Assembly: GCF_014201775.1 (NCBI RefSeq)
Contig: NZ_JACHFG010000001.1
Location: 52,445 to 116,444, forward strand
Direction: 5' to 3'
Source of the DNA: Borreliella yangtzensis
GTDB taxonomy: Bacteria > Spirochaetota > Spirochaetia > Borreliales > Borreliaceae
Length of the DNA: 64,000 bases
Of the stretch, positions 8,795-17,762 are shown piece by piece (the first letter of the stretch is position 1; the number at the start of each line of letters is the position of its first letter). The position numbers and the translations under genes were made by a program. Below the pieces are notes generated by a model. That model saw nothing but the letters and a program-made list of their open reading frames with translations. It did no database searches and had not been told where the DNA came from.

Positions 8795-9100
8795 GTGAAG
8801 ACAAAGTTGAAGATAGGTGATAGCGTAAAAATTCTTTCTGGAAAAGATAAAGGGAGAATAGGTAAGATTGTTAGTATAAATAGAAAAAAAAATAAAGTTA
8901 TTGTTGAATCTTGTAATATGGTTAAAAAAGTTATTAAAGCTAGGACGCCTCAAGAAAAAGGTAAAATAATAGATAAGGAGGCCGCTATAGATATTTCAAA
9001 TGTTATGATATTTATCAAAGGAACTTCTTCAAGATTAGGTATTAGATTTGAAAATAATGAAAAAATAAGATTTTTAAAAAAAAATGGACAGAGGATATAG
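8795..9100 (+). CDS. rplX: 50S ribosomal protein L24
   Basis: L24 is an assembly initiator with a KOW domain. The 101-residue product has the KOW-type signature [20 protein letters not shown] near the N-terminus and a C-terminal half typical of the bacterial form. The start codon is GTG, after an AGGGGG motif. It is separated from rplE by only five bases. Confidence 0.96.
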   Translation: MKTKLKIGDSVKILSGKDKGRIGKIVSINRKKNKVIVESCNMVKKVIKARTPQEKGKIIDKEAAIDISNVMIFIKGTSSRLGIRFENNEKIRFLKKNGQRI

Positions 9101-9105
9101 CGTTT

Positions 9106-9654
9106 ATGAATTATGTTCCTGAATTGAAGAAATATTATAAAGACAATGTTATAAAAGAGCTTGTTAAGGAATTTGAATATAAATCAATAATGCAGGTTCC
9201 CAAGCTTGAAAAAATAGTAATTTCTGTAGGTGTTGGTGAGGCTGTTAAGAATAAGAAGTTATTAGATTCTGTGGTTTTAGAGCTTGCCCAAATTACTGGT
9301 CAGAAAGCTGTGAAGACAAAAGCAAAAAAAGCAATAGCCGGATTTAAAATTAGACAAGGGCAAGAGATAGGTGCTAAAGTTACACTTAGAGGCAATGTGA
9401 TGTATGAATTTTTATATAAGCTTATTCATTTGGCATTGCCAAGAGTTAAGGATTTTAGGGGAATTAATGGTGATGCTTTTGATGGCAATGGAAATTATTC
9501 TTTTGGGATAACGGAGCAAATAATATTTTCTGAGATAGACTATGATAGAATAGAGAGAATATCTGGTTTGAATATTACAATTGTGACAACAGCTTCAAAT
9601 GATAAAGAAAGCAAAGCTTTGCTTTTGAAATTTGGAATGCCGTTTAGTAATTAA
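9106..9654 (+). CDS. rplE: 50S ribosomal protein L5
   Basis: L5 binds 5S rRNA and contacts P-site tRNA and S13. The 182-residue protein shows [12 protein letters not shown] at the start, the [20 protein letters not shown] element and [19 protein letters not shown] towards the C-terminus, all diagnostic. No classical strong Shine-Dalgarno is seen; GAGGATATAG lies upstream. Length and position are normal. Confidence 0.97.
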   Translation: MNYVPELKKYYKDNVIKELVKEFEYKSIMQVPKLEKIVISVGVGEAVKNKKLLDSVVLELAQITGQKAVKTKAKKAIAGFKIRQGQEIGAKVTLRGNVMYEFLYKLIHLALPRVKDFRGINGDAFDGNGNYSFGITEQIIFSEIDYDRIERISGLNITIVTTASNDKESKALLLKFGMPFSN

Positions 9655-9671
9655 AGGGATTTATAGGGTAT

Positions 9672-9857
9672 ATGGCTAAAAAATCAATGATTATTAGGGC
9701 TTTAAGAAAGCCTAAGTATAAAACAAGGCAGAATAATAGATGTAAGTTATGTGGTCGTCCAAGAGGATATTTGAGAGATTTTTGTATGTGTCGAATATGT
9801 TTTAGAAAATATGCGTCTGAAGGATTAATTCCTGGCGTTTCAAAAGCAAGTTGGTAA
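9672..9857 (+). CDS. rpsN: 30S ribosomal protein S14, zinc-binding type
   Basis: S14 is assembled late into the 30S head. The 61-residue form is the short type Z version, with a CxxC pair at C24/C27 and a second at C40/C43 that would bind one Zn2+. A further cysteine at 38 is not part of the usual set. The [19 protein letters not shown] centre is diagnostic. It keeps its standard position between rplE and rpsH. Confidence 0.97.
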   Translation: MAKKSMIIRALRKPKYKTRQNNRCKLCGRPRGYLRDFCMCRICFRKYASEGLIPGVSKASW

Positions 9858-9866
9858 GGGGAGTTT

Positions 9867-10265
9867 ATGTCGATTACTCATTCAGTAGGGGACATGCTAA
9901 CTAAATTGAGAAATGCAAGTAGAGTTAAGCATGGATCTGTAGATTTAAAGATGTCTAATATGAATAAATCAATATTAAACATTCTTAAAAAAGAGGGTTA
10001 TATTAAGGATTTTAGTTTTTTATCAAAAGAAGGAATTGCTTTTATTAGGGTTTTGTTAAAGTATGATAACAAAAGAAATTCTGTTATAAATAAAATAGAT
10101 GCCATTTCCACTCCCGGTAGAAAAATTTATTCTTCATATAAAAAGATGCCAAGAATAAAAAATGGATATGGAATATTAATTATATCTTCTTCTCAAGGTG
10201 TTATTACCGGTAAGGAAGCTAAAGATAAAAAAATCGGTGGTGAATTGATTTGCTCAGTTTGGTAA
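9867..10265 (+). CDS. rpsH: 30S ribosomal protein S8
   Basis: S8 is a primary 16S rRNA binder; in E. coli it represses the spc operon. The 132-residue product has DMLTKLRNASRVKH at the N-terminus and the C-terminal GILIISSSQGVITGKEA segment with the conserved S/T-rich RNA-contact loop. AGGGGAG precedes the ATG. No S8-like regulatory target was identified in the neighbouring rplE leader. Confidence 0.97.
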   Translation: MSITHSVGDMLTKLRNASRVKHGSVDLKMSNMNKSILNILKKEGYIKDFSFLSKEGIAFIRVLLKYDNKRNSVINKIDAISTPGRKIYSSYKKMPRIKNGYGILIISSSQGVITGKEAKDKKIGGELICSVW

Positions 10266-10281
10266 TTTAATAGGGGGATAT

Positions 10282-10824
10282 ATGTCACGCATTGGAAGAC
10301 TTCCAATAAAAATTCCAGATACTGTTAAGATTGATATTAAAGATAATTTGGTAATAGTTGAAGGCGTTAGGGGAAGATTAGTTCAAGATATAAAAGACAG
10401 TATTAAAGTTAAAGTCGAGAATAGTAGTATTATTGTTAATCGAATTTTTAATGATAAAAAAGCAAAAGCTTACCACGGTCTTTATAGAAGTTTGATTTTT
10501 AATATGGTAAAAGGGGTAACCGAAGGATTTTCTAAGTCTCTTACTATAAATGGCATAGGGTATAGGGCAGAGCAACAAGGCAACAGCCTTTTTTTAAGCC
10601 TTGGTTATTCAACTCAGTTTGAATATGTCATTCCAGATGGTATTAGTGTAAAACTTGATGGTAATACTAAAATTTCTGTTGAAGGAATAGACAAGTTTAA
10701 GGTTGGTCAGGTTGCTGCTGAAATTAGAAGTTTAAAAAAGCCAGAGCCATATAAAGGAAAGGGTATTAAGTATGATAATGAAGTTATTAGAAGAAAAGTT
10801 GGAAAATCTGGTGTAAAAAAATAA
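10282..10824 (+). CDS. rplF: 50S ribosomal protein L6
   Basis: L6 lies near the GTPase-associated centre and the sarcin-ricin loop. The 180-residue protein contains two similar alpha/beta domains and the C-terminal signature [16 protein letters not shown]. The N-terminus [13 protein letters not shown] is standard. AGGGGGA upstream marks the start. Confidence 0.97.
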   Translation: MSRIGRLPIKIPDTVKIDIKDNLVIVEGVRGRLVQDIKDSIKVKVENSSIIVNRIFNDKKAKAYHGLYRSLIFNMVKGVTEGFSKSLTINGIGYRAEQQGNSLFLSLGYSTQFEYVIPDGISVKLDGNTKISVEGIDKFKVGQVAAEIRSLKKPEPYKGKGIKYDNEVIRRKVGKSGVKK

Positions 10825-10841
10825 ATTTTAGGTTAATAGTT

Positions 10842-11201
10842 ATGAAAAAAATAAAAGAATCAGAACAGAGAAAGCTTAGGCGTAAAAAAAGAATAAAGAG
10901 TAAAATAGGGCGTGGAGTAGTTAATAGGCCACGAATTACTATATTTAAATCTAATAGGTATTTTTATGCGCAAGTTATAGATGATAGTAAGGGGCATACT
11001 GTTGCAAGTATTTCTACTATTGAAAAAGGTCTTAATTTAAGCAAGAATATTAATGATGTTAAAAAACTTGGAGAAGTTCTTGCTAAAAGGCTTAAGGAAA
11101 AAAATATAAATAATCTTATTTTTGACAGAAATGGTTATAAATACCACGGACTTATTGCAAGTTTTGCAACTTCTTTGAGGGAGTTTGGTATTAATATTTA
11201 A
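10842..11201 (+). CDS. rplR: 50S ribosomal protein L18
   Basis: L18 brings 5S rRNA into the central protuberance. The 119-residue product has the basic N-terminus with [13 protein letters not shown], then [20 protein letters not shown], and ends in the typical [17 protein letters not shown]. Its length is normal. It lies 17 bases after rplF and 12 before rpsE. Confidence 0.96.
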   Translation: MKKIKESEQRKLRRKKRIKSKIGRGVVNRPRITIFKSNRYFYAQVIDDSKGHTVASISTIEKGLNLSKNINDVKKLGEVLAKRLKEKNINNLIFDRNGYKYHGLIASFATSLREFGINI

Positions 11202-11213
11202 GGGAGTGTATTT

Positions 11214-11711
11214 ATGGTAGATTTTCAGGCTCAGAGGAAGCAGATAGAAAAATTAATATCACTCAATAGAGTTACTAAAGTTGTTAAGGGTGGAAGAAGA
11301 TTCTCTTTTTCTGCATTCATGGTTATTGGAGATGGAGAAGGACATGTTGGTTGGGGCTTTGGCAAAGCTAATGATGCTAGTGATGCAATAAAAAAAAGTT
11401 TAACAAGTGCTAGAAAAAATTTAAGATTTGTTCCTATTAGAAAAGGAACGTTACCACATGAGGTTATTGGTTGTTTTAAAAAAGCTAAAGTTTTAATCAA
11501 GCCAGCTACTCATGGTACTGGTGTTATTGCAGGGGGTCCTGTTCGTGCTGTAATGGAGGCTTTAGGAGTGCATGATATTTTAAGTAAATCTCTTGGTTCT
11601 AATAATTCTATGAATGTAGTAAAGGCAACTTTTAAGGCATTTGATTTAGTTTTAAATGCTGAAAAAGTGGCAGAGATGCGGGGAAAAACTTTTAAAACTT
11701 TATGGGGTTAA
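11214..11711 (+). CDS. rpsE: 30S ribosomal protein S5
   Basis: S5 contributes to the mRNA entry channel and decoding fidelity. The 165-residue protein has the N-terminal double-stranded-RNA-binding-like fold with RVTKVVKGGRRFSFSA and GDGEGHVGWGFGKA, and the C-terminal half with GTGVIAGGPVRAVMEALGV. AAGGGAG upstream fixes the start. rpmD begins three bases after its stop. Confidence 0.98.
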   Translation: MVDFQAQRKQIEKLISLNRVTKVVKGGRRFSFSAFMVIGDGEGHVGWGFGKANDASDAIKKSLTSARKNLRFVPIRKGTLPHEVIGCFKKAKVLIKPATHGTGVIAGGPVRAVMEALGVHDILSKSLGSNNSMNVVKATFKAFDLVLNAEKVAEMRGKTFKTLWG

Positions 11712-11714
11712 TAT

Positions 11715-12026
11715 ATGATTAAAAGGAAATTAAGATTACAACTAAAGAAAGCTAGGTTTAACGCTTCAAGATCCAGGGCTAAAAATAAATGTTTTATTAA
11801 AAGAATGGAAAAGAATAGGAAAATTATTTCTAAAAACAATATTAATGTGCAAGTTTTTCTTGTAAGAAGTCTTATTGGAAAATTAAATAAAAAGGTTAAA
11901 GTTTTAAAAGCATTAGGTTTAAATAAAATAGGGGATAAAAAAGTACATTTTTTAAATGAATCTATTAAAGGCATGCTTAATGAGACTATTAATATGATTT
12001 TATTAAGCGAGGTAAGCAATGTTTAA
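11715..12026 (+). CDS. rpmD: 50S ribosomal protein L30 with a basic N-terminal extension
   Basis: Bacterial L30 is normally about 60 residues; this one has 103. The L30 core is the last 57 or so residues, from [16 protein letters not shown] to the end. It is preceded by about 46 residues very rich in K, R and N (start [15 protein letters not shown]), which could be an rRNA-binding arm. The frame begins right after rpsE and no internal start has a convincing ribosome-binding site, so the extension appears genuine. It overlaps rplO by eight bases. Confidence 0.9.
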   Translation: MIKRKLRLQLKKARFNASRSRAKNKCFIKRMEKNRKIISKNNINVQVFLVRSLIGKLNKKVKVLKALGLNKIGDKKVHFLNESIKGMLNETINMILLSEVSNV

Positions 12027-12456
12027 CTTATTAAAGCCTAAGGGAGCTAGTAAGCGACGTAAAATTGTTGGCAGAGGACCAGGTTCAGGACTTGGTAAAA
12101 CTTCTGGGAGAGGTCAAAAGGGCCAGAAAGCAAGAAATACCTCGCCAAGACTTGGATTTGAAGGTGGTCAGACTCCTCTTTATAGAAGATTGCCGAGGAA
12201 AGGTTTCTCTAATAATGATTATAAATTAGAATATACAATTGTCAATCTTGGGGATATAGATAAAAAATTTGAGGATGGACAAGTGGTCAACTATGATACC
12301 TTGCTTGAAAATAAGCTTATAAGAAAAAAAAATAAAAAAATTAAAATTTTGTCTAATGGCAATCTTACAAAAAAAGTTTCTTTAGAGATTTCTAAAATTT
12401 CTAAATCGGCTGAAAGCCTTGTAATGAAAATTGGTGGTACTATTAAATTAGTTTAA
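12019..12456 (+). CDS. rplO: 50S ribosomal protein L15
   Basis: L15 is a late-assembly 50S protein. The 145-residue product has the glycine-rich basic N-terminus with [20 protein letters not shown], the motif [18 protein letters not shown], and the folded C-terminal domain. The ATG lies within the end of rpmD, downstream of a GCGAGG motif, so translation is coupled. Confidence 0.97.
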   Translation: MFNLLKPKGASKRRKIVGRGPGSGLGKTSGRGQKGQKARNTSPRLGFEGGQTPLYRRLPRKGFSNNDYKLEYTIVNLGDIDKKFEDGQVVNYDTLLENKLIRKKNKKIKILSNGNLTKKVSLEISKISKSAESLVMKIGGTIKLV

Positions 12457-12468
12457 AGTGGAACAAAA

Positions 12469-13773
12469 ATGAAAGAATTGCTTTTAAATTTATTTACTGT
12501 TAAGGATTTAAGAAATAAGTTCTTGTTTACTTTATTTATTCTTTTTCTTTTTAGAGTTGGTTCGTACTTGCCGATACCAGGAATAGATTCTGTAGCGCTT
12601 AAAAGTTATTTCAAGTCGCAATCAGATTTTTCAATTGCGAATTATTTTGATTTTTTTTCAGGCGGAGCTTTTAGTAATTTTTCTATCTTTATGCTTAGTA
12701 TAGGGCCCTATATTTCAGCATCCATTATTGTCCAGCTTCTTGTTTATTCTTTTCCTTCTTTGAAAAAAATGCAAGAAGGTGATGGCGGGAGACAAAAGAC
12801 TAAAAAATATACAAAATATTTAACAATAGTTGCAGCTGTAGTTCAAGGATATGCAACAAGTCTTTATGCTAAGGGTATTCCGGGTGCCGTTACTATTCCC
12901 TTTTATAGGTATATATTTATTGCTATTTTAACAGTTACTACAGGAACATTTATTCTTTTGTGGTTTGGAGAGCAAATTAATCAAAGAGGTGTGGGCAATG
13001 GAACATCTTTGATAATTTTTTCCGGTATAGTGGTTAGACTGCAAGCAGCTTTGTTCAACTTATTTCAAAGTATGCAGGATCCTTCTCAAAATGTTAATCC
13101 TGTATTTGTGATACTTGTCATAAGCATATTTATTTTAGTTGTTATCTTAATTATATATGAATATAAAGCTCAAATGCGAATTGTTATTCATTATGCTAGG
13201 GCAAATTCTAATAGTACGGTCAGTTCTTATTTACCAATCAAGCTAAATCCATCAGGTGTTTTACCTGTTATTTTTGCCTCTGTTTTAATTACTTTGCCAT
13301 TGCAAATTTTAAGTGGTTTTGCAGAAACCTCTTCTATAGCTAGACAAGTTTTATCTTATTTAAGGCCTAACGGGTTTTATTATACTTTTTTGAATGTAGT
13401 TTTGATAATCGGATTTACATATTTTTATTCTAAAATTCAGTTAAGTCCTAAAGAGATAAGTAATAATATTCGTAAGAATGGAGGAGTTATTCCTGGGATA
13501 AAGTCTGATGAGATGGAAAAATATTTAAATGAGATTATGAATAAAACTTTATTTTCGGGATCTATTTTTTTGTCAATTATTGCAATTATTCCATTTTTAG
13601 TGCAAAATATTTTTAGATTTCCGCATGATGTTTCTAAGATAATGGGAGGATCTTCTTTGCTTATTATGGTAGGAGTTGCGCTTGATACATTAATTCATAT
13701 TGATGCTTATTTGAAAACTCAAGGATTTTCTCATAGAAATAAAAAGAATTATGCATTTTTGCAAAAAATTTAG
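12469..13773 (+). CDS. secY: Protein translocase channel subunit SecY
   Basis: SecY forms the inner-membrane channel for export and membrane insertion. The 434-residue protein has ten hydrophobic segments, LFILFLFRVGSYLPIPGID in the first, the plug-region FFSGGAFSNFSIFMLSIGPY, GGRQKTKKYTKYL in the first large cytoplasmic loop, and the C-terminal cytoplasmic loops with NIRKNGGVIPGIK. It is in its usual place after rplO. The adk, map and infA genes that often follow secY are absent; rpmJ comes next. Confidence 0.98.
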   Translation: MKELLLNLFTVKDLRNKFLFTLFILFLFRVGSYLPIPGIDSVALKSYFKSQSDFSIANYFDFFSGGAFSNFSIFMLSIGPYISASIIVQLLVYSFPSLKKMQEGDGGRQKTKKYTKYLTIVAAVVQGYATSLYAKGIPGAVTIPFYRYIFIAILTVTTGTFILLWFGEQINQRGVGNGTSLIIFSGIVVRLQAALFNLFQSMQDPSQNVNPVFVILVISIFILVVILIIYEYKAQMRIVIHYARANSNSTVSSYLPIKLNPSGVLPVIFASVLITLPLQILSGFAETSSIARQVLSYLRPNGFYYTFLNVVLIIGFTYFYSKIQLSPKEISNNIRKNGGVIPGIKSDEMEKYLNEIMNKTLFSGSIFLSIIAIIPFLVQNIFRFPHDVSKIMGGSSLLIMVGVALDTLIHIDAYLKTQGFSHRNKKNYAFLQKI

Positions 13774-13785
13774 GAGTGTTTGACT

Positions 13786-13899
13786 ATGAAAGTTAGGGCA
13801 AGTGTAAAGCCAATTTGTGAAAAATGTAAAGTCATTAAAAGAAAAGGTATATTAAGAATTATTTGTGATAATTTAAAGCATAAGCAAAGACAAAAGTAA
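13786..13899 (+). CDS. rpmJ: 50S ribosomal protein L36
   Basis: This 37-residue gene starts at ATG 13786, 12 bases after the secY stop, behind TTAGGAGTG. The product reads [17 protein letters not shown] and continues with a basic tail. C11, C14, C27 and H32 form the C-x2-C-x12-C-x4-H zinc site of L36. L36 stabilises 23S rRNA near L6/L16. Position between secY and rpsM is standard. Confidence 0.96.
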   Translation: MKVRASVKPICEKCKVIKRKGILRIICDNLKHKQRQK

Positions 13900-13916
13900 A
13901 AATTAGAGGAAATGAG

Positions 13917-14294
13917 ATGGCTAGAATATCTGGAATAGATTTACCAAGTAATAAACAATTAAAAATAGCGCTTACTTCTATTTATGGTATAGGTAGGACA
14001 AGGGCTTTGGAAGTTTGCAATAGGTCAAATATTTCTCCAAGTAAAATTGCTAAAGATTTGGATAATGATGAGGTTAATCGACTTAGGAAGGTGATTGAGA
14101 GTGATTATGTTGTAGAAGGAAAACTTAGAAGTGAGATTGCCATGTCTATTAAAAGACTTATGGATATAGCATGTTATAGGGGTGTTAGACATAGAAAAGG
14201 GTTGCCTTTGAGAGGACAGAGAACTAAAACTAATGCAAGAACTAGAAAAGGAAAAAGAAAGACTGTAGCTAATAAGAAAATAGCTAGCAAATAA
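13917..14294 (+). CDS. rpsM: 30S ribosomal protein S13
   Basis: S13 contacts P-site tRNA and forms bridges to the 50S. The 125-residue protein starts [16 protein letters not shown], has the [13 protein letters not shown] helix-hairpin-helix-like element and the C-terminal [19 protein letters not shown] tail that reaches the tRNA. Length is normal. AGAGGAAATGAG precedes the ATG. Confidence 0.98.
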   Translation: MARISGIDLPSNKQLKIALTSIYGIGRTRALEVCNRSNISPSKIAKDLDNDEVNRLRKVIESDYVVEGKLRSEIAMSIKRLMDIACYRGVRHRKGLPLRGQRTKTNARTRKGKRKTVANKKIASK

Positions 14295-14321
14295 AATAGT
14301 TTTTAAGATTTGGAGGGCAAG

Positions 14322-14714
14322 TTGAGCGCAAAATTATCAACTAATAGCAAAAAAAAAATTAAAAGAAATATCGGAGAAGGAAATGTTTATATACAAGCTA
14401 CTTTTAATAATACTATAGTTACTGTATCTGACATAAAGGGAAATGCTTTGGCTTGGGCAAGTGCTGGCGGGATGGGTTTTAAAGGAGCAAAAAAGTCTAC
14501 TCCATATGCTGCCCAAATAACAGCAGAATCTGCTTTAAATAAGGTAAGAGATTTTGGAATTAATTATGTTCATGTGTATATAAAGGGGCCAGGTATTGGC
14601 AGAGAATCTGCAATAAGAGCTATTGGTTCGACTGGGATGACTGTAAAATCAATTTCAGATATTACCCCTATTCCTCATAATGGTTGCAGACCGAAAAAAA
14701 CCAGACGAGTTTAG
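14322..14714 (+). CDS. rpsK: 30S ribosomal protein S11
   Basis: S11 lies on the platform near the mRNA exit. I start it at TTG 14322 (130 residues, [14 protein letters not shown]), because TGGAGGG ends five bases upstream. An in-frame TTG at 14310 overlaps that site. Diagnostic stretches are [34 protein letters not shown] and the C-terminal [12 protein letters not shown]. rpsD, which often separates rpsK from rpoA, is missing here. Confidence 0.95.
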   Translation: MSAKLSTNSKKKIKRNIGEGNVYIQATFNNTIVTVSDIKGNALAWASAGGMGFKGAKKSTPYAAQITAESALNKVRDFGINYVHVYIKGPGIGRESAIRAIGSTGMTVKSISDITPIPHNGCRPKKTRRV

Positions 14715-14730
14715 CTAAAAGGAGTTATTA

Positions 14731-15765
14731 ATGCCTATGGAAAAATTTTTAAAAGATTTCACTATACCTGAAAAAATTGAATTTTTAAAAAGCCAAGATG
14801 ATGGGTCTTATGGTAAATTTACGATATATCCTTTTGAAAGAGGTTTTGGGGTTACTATAGGCAATACTTTAAGGCGTGTATTACTTTCTTCTATTGAAGG
14901 GTATGCGATTACTGCTATGAGAGTTCAGTCTAACAATAAAGATTCTTCGTCAAAGATTGTTTCAAGTGAATTTGATTTGATTCCTGGAGTTTCTGAAGAC
15001 ACTCTTGAGGTCATTGCTAATATTAAAAATATTCATTTGAAACTTGTAGAAGGAGATCAAAGAAAGACAATAAGCTTTAGTGTTAGTGGTAAGGATACTA
15101 GCGTTTTGAAAGCTTCTCATTTTGAAAGAGATGGGGTGGAAGTTTTTAATAAAGATTTAGTTATAGCTACTTTGTCACATGATGCGAATTTAGATTTTGA
15201 ATTTCAAATTAATTATGGTAGGGGCTATGTGTCTTCTGAGCAAAATTCTAAGTATCTAGAGGAAGTTAATGTTATTGCTTTAGATTCTATATTTTCGCCT
15301 ATAGAGAAAGTTTCGTATTCTGTAGAAGATACTAGGGTTGGTCAAAGGTCAGATTATGACAAGCTTGTAATGGAAATTTGGACTACAGGGGTGATTTCTG
15401 CCAAAGATGCTATAAAAAAGGCTGCATCAATAGTAAGAGAGTTTTTGTTTCCTCTTGTAGATTTTGAAGACAATGTTAGTACATCTTTTGAAAAATCAAA
15501 ATCAGAAAGTTATAATTTGCTTGATATGAATATTGAGAAATTGGATTTGTCAGTCAGATCTTTAAATTGTTTAGCCAAAGAAAATGTTAGAACTTTAGGG
15601 GAGCTTATTGGTAAAAATGCGGAAGAGCTTTCTAAGGCAAGAAATTTTGGGAAAAAAAGTTTAGAAGAGATAATCGAAAAACTTGGTTCTTATCGATTGT
15701 TTTTAGGAATGTCTAAAGAAGATGCTTTATCCGTATTGAATAAGAATGTTAAAATATCTGAATAA
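14731..15765 (+). CDS. rpoA: RNA polymerase alpha subunit
   Basis: The alpha dimer is the assembly platform of RNA polymerase; its C-terminal domain binds UP elements and activators. The 344-residue protein has an N-terminal domain (about 1-235) with the ERGFGVTIGNTLRRVLLSS dimerisation motif. A linker leads to a C-terminal domain (about 265-335) with LDLSVRSLNCLAKENVRTL and ARNFGKKSLEEI, the helix-hairpin-helix DNA-contact region. AAGGAG fixes the start. It is penultimate in the ribosomal unit. Confidence 0.98.
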   Translation: MPMEKFLKDFTIPEKIEFLKSQDDGSYGKFTIYPFERGFGVTIGNTLRRVLLSSIEGYAITAMRVQSNNKDSSSKIVSSEFDLIPGVSEDTLEVIANIKNIHLKLVEGDQRKTISFSVSGKDTSVLKASHFERDGVEVFNKDLVIATLSHDANLDFEFQINYGRGYVSSEQNSKYLEEVNVIALDSIFSPIEKVSYSVEDTRVGQRSDYDKLVMEIWTTGVISAKDAIKKAASIVREFLFPLVDFEDNVSTSFEKSKSESYNLLDMNIEKLDLSVRSLNCLAKENVRTLGELIGKNAEELSKARNFGKKSLEEIIEKLGSYRLFLGMSKEDALSVLNKNVKISE

Positions 15766-15786
15766 AAGGAGAGTTTAGGTTGTTTC

Positions 15787-16158
15787 ATGAAAACAAAATT
15801 GGGTTTTAATAGGTTAAGTAGGAAATCTAGTCATAGGAGAGCGCTTTTAAAAAACATGGTAATTTCTTTTTTTAAACATGAAAAAATTTCTTCTACTAAG
15901 GCAAAATTGTTTGAAGTTAAAAGATTTGCTGAAAAATTAATTACAAAGGCAAAAGTTGATACTGTGCATAATAGGCGAGAATTGTCAAAATTTATACATG
16001 ATAAGTATATTTTGAATAAGCTGTTTACCAAAATTTCTCCTGTTTTTAGACAAAGGAGCGGCGGGTATACTAGGATGATTAAATTAGGAAAAAGATATGG
16101 AGATGCGTCTGAAATGGCTATCCTAGAATTAGTTGAAAAGCCTTTAAAAGTTGAATAG
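15787..16158 (+). CDS. rplQ: 50S ribosomal protein L17
   Basis: L17 sits near the exit-tunnel rim. The 123-residue product has [20 protein letters not shown] at the start and [20 protein letters not shown] near the end, both diagnostic. The AAGGAG sequence is 15 or more bases before the ATG, so the nearer AGG at 15776-15778 may be used instead. It is the last gene of the ribosomal cluster; a hairpin follows at 16176-16212. Confidence 0.97.
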   Translation: MKTKLGFNRLSRKSSHRRALLKNMVISFFKHEKISSTKAKLFEVKRFAEKLITKAKVDTVHNRRELSKFIHDKYILNKLFTKISPVFRQRSGGYTRMIKLGKRYGDASEMAILELVEKPLKVE

Positions 16159-16175
16159 TTAATAATTTTAGCACA

Positions 16176-16212
16176 CTGTTTTAAAGATTAAAGTTAAATT
16201 GCTTTTAAACAG
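16176..16212 (+). promoter_or_regulatory. Hairpin between rplQ and rny, just before the rny ribosome-binding site
   Basis: CTGTTTTAAAG (16176-16186) and CTTTTAAACAG (16202-16212) pair at 10 of 11 positions around a 15-base loop. No T tract follows, so it is not a typical terminator. It ends four bases before the AGGAG that serves rny. A processing or translational-control role is possible but only inferred. Confidence 0.4.
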
Positions 16213-16229
16213 CATAGGAGTTAAATGAT

Positions 16230-17762
16230 ATGATATATATTATTTTTTCTTCTATTTTTGCTGGCTTTATATTAGGATTTTTAATAAGAGTTTTTTTAGG
16301 TAGGTTGTCTTTATTAGATTTAGAGAAAAATCTGACAAAAATAAGGGTAGAATCACAATTAGAGATAGAAAATGAGAGAAGGCAAATTATTGCTAATGCA
16401 AAATCTCAAATGCTTAAAGAAAAAAACCAGCAAGATAGGGATATAAAAGATCGTAAAAATGAGATTGTTAATCTAGAAAAAAGATTATTACAAAGAGAAG
16501 AAACCTTAGATAAGAGAATATCTGCTCTTGATAAACAGCAGTCTAGAGTTGATTTTAAAATTAAAGAATTTGAACAAAAAGAAAAAGTAATAAGAGAGAA
16601 AGAGGCTGATCTTGTTAAGAGATTAGAAAATATTTCTGGGCTGACAAGAGAAGATGCAAGAAAAATTGTAATTGAAAAGGTTGAACATGAGTCTAAAAGA
16701 GATGCTCAGATTATTATCAATAAAAGCGAACAAGAAGCTCAGTTATTAGCAGATAAAGTCGCAAAAGATATTTTAGTATCTACTATGCAACGTATTGTTA
16801 CAGAAGTAAGCTCAGAATTTACAGTAGCTTCTGTTGAATTGCCTAATGATGAGATGAAAGGCAGGATTATAGGTAAAGAGGGACGCAATATTAGAGCTCT
16901 TGAGACTTTAATAGGGGCCGATATCATTATTGATGACACTCCTGAAGCTGTTGTTATATCCTGCTTTGATCCAATAAGAAAAGAGCTTGCTAAGAGAACT
17001 TTAGAAAGACTTGTTACAGATGGTAGAATTCATCCTGCTAGGATTGAAGAAGTTGTCTATAATGTTACCAATGAAATAAATAGCATTGTTCAAGAAGAAG
17101 GTGAGAAAGTAGTTTTTGATCTTAATATACATGGGCTTGATAAAAGGCTTATTAGGGGGCTAGGAAGGCTTTATTTTAGAAGTAGTTATGGTCAAAATGT
17201 TTTAAGCCATTCTAAAGAAACGGCTATAATAGGGGAAATTTTAGCTAAGGAGATGAAATTGGATCCTATTGTAGTAAAAAGAGCATGTCTTTTGCATGAT
17301 ATTGGTAAAGGTATGGAAAGTATTTCTGATAATAGCGAGGGACACGCTATTACTGGTGCTGAACTTGCTCAAAGTTGTGGAGAGAGCGAAATTGTTGTTA
17401 ATGCTATTGCTGCGCATCATAATGAAGTTAAACCTGAGAGCCTTGAGGCTATTGTTGTTCAAATAGCAGATGCCATCTCGGCATCTCGTCCTGGAGCAAG
17501 ACGTGAAAGTTTAAATAACTATATAAATAGACTTAAGAGACTTGAGGACATTGCTTATAGTTTTGAAGGCGTTCAAAAATGTTATGCTATTCAAGCTGGT
17601 CGCGAAGTTAGAATTATTGTTGACAATGCTTTGGTTAATGATGAAAAATCAATTTTACTTGCAAGAGATATCGCTAAAAAAATAGAAACTGAAATGAGAT
17701 ACCCTGGAAAAATTAAAGTTACAATTATTCGAGAAACCAGAGTTATTGAATATGCAAGATAG
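16230..17762 (+). CDS. rny: Ribonuclease Y
   Basis: RNase Y is the membrane-anchored endonuclease that starts mRNA decay in many bacteria lacking RNase E. The 510-residue protein has an N-terminal membrane helix (about 1-23) and a long coiled coil (about 30-150). A KH domain with GRIIGKEGRN at 211-220 follows, then an HD domain with H327, the HD pair at 356-357 and AAHHNE near 397. All catalytic elements are present and length is normal. An earlier ATG at 16225 stops after two codons, so ATG 16230 behind AGGAG is the start. It overlaps the next gene by 11 bases. Confidence 0.97.
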   Translation: MIYIIFSSIFAGFILGFLIRVFLGRLSLLDLEKNLTKIRVESQLEIENERRQIIANAKSQMLKEKNQQDRDIKDRKNEIVNLEKRLLQREETLDKRISALDKQQSRVDFKIKEFEQKEKVIREKEADLVKRLENISGLTREDARKIVIEKVEHESKRDAQIIINKSEQEAQLLADKVAKDILVSTMQRIVTEVSSEFTVASVELPNDEMKGRIIGKEGRNIRALETLIGADIIIDDTPEAVVISCFDPIRKELAKRTLERLVTDGRIHPARIEEVVYNVTNEINSIVQEEGEKVVFDLNIHGLDKRLIRGLGRLYFRSSYGQNVLSHSKETAIIGEILAKEMKLDPIVVKRACLLHDIGKGMESISDNSEGHAITGAELAQSCGESEIVVNAIAAHHNEVKPESLEAIVVQIADAISASRPGARRESLNNYINRLKRLEDIAYSFEGVQKCYAIQAGREVRIIVDNALVNDEKSILLARDIAKKIETEMRYPGKIKVTIIRETRVIEYAR

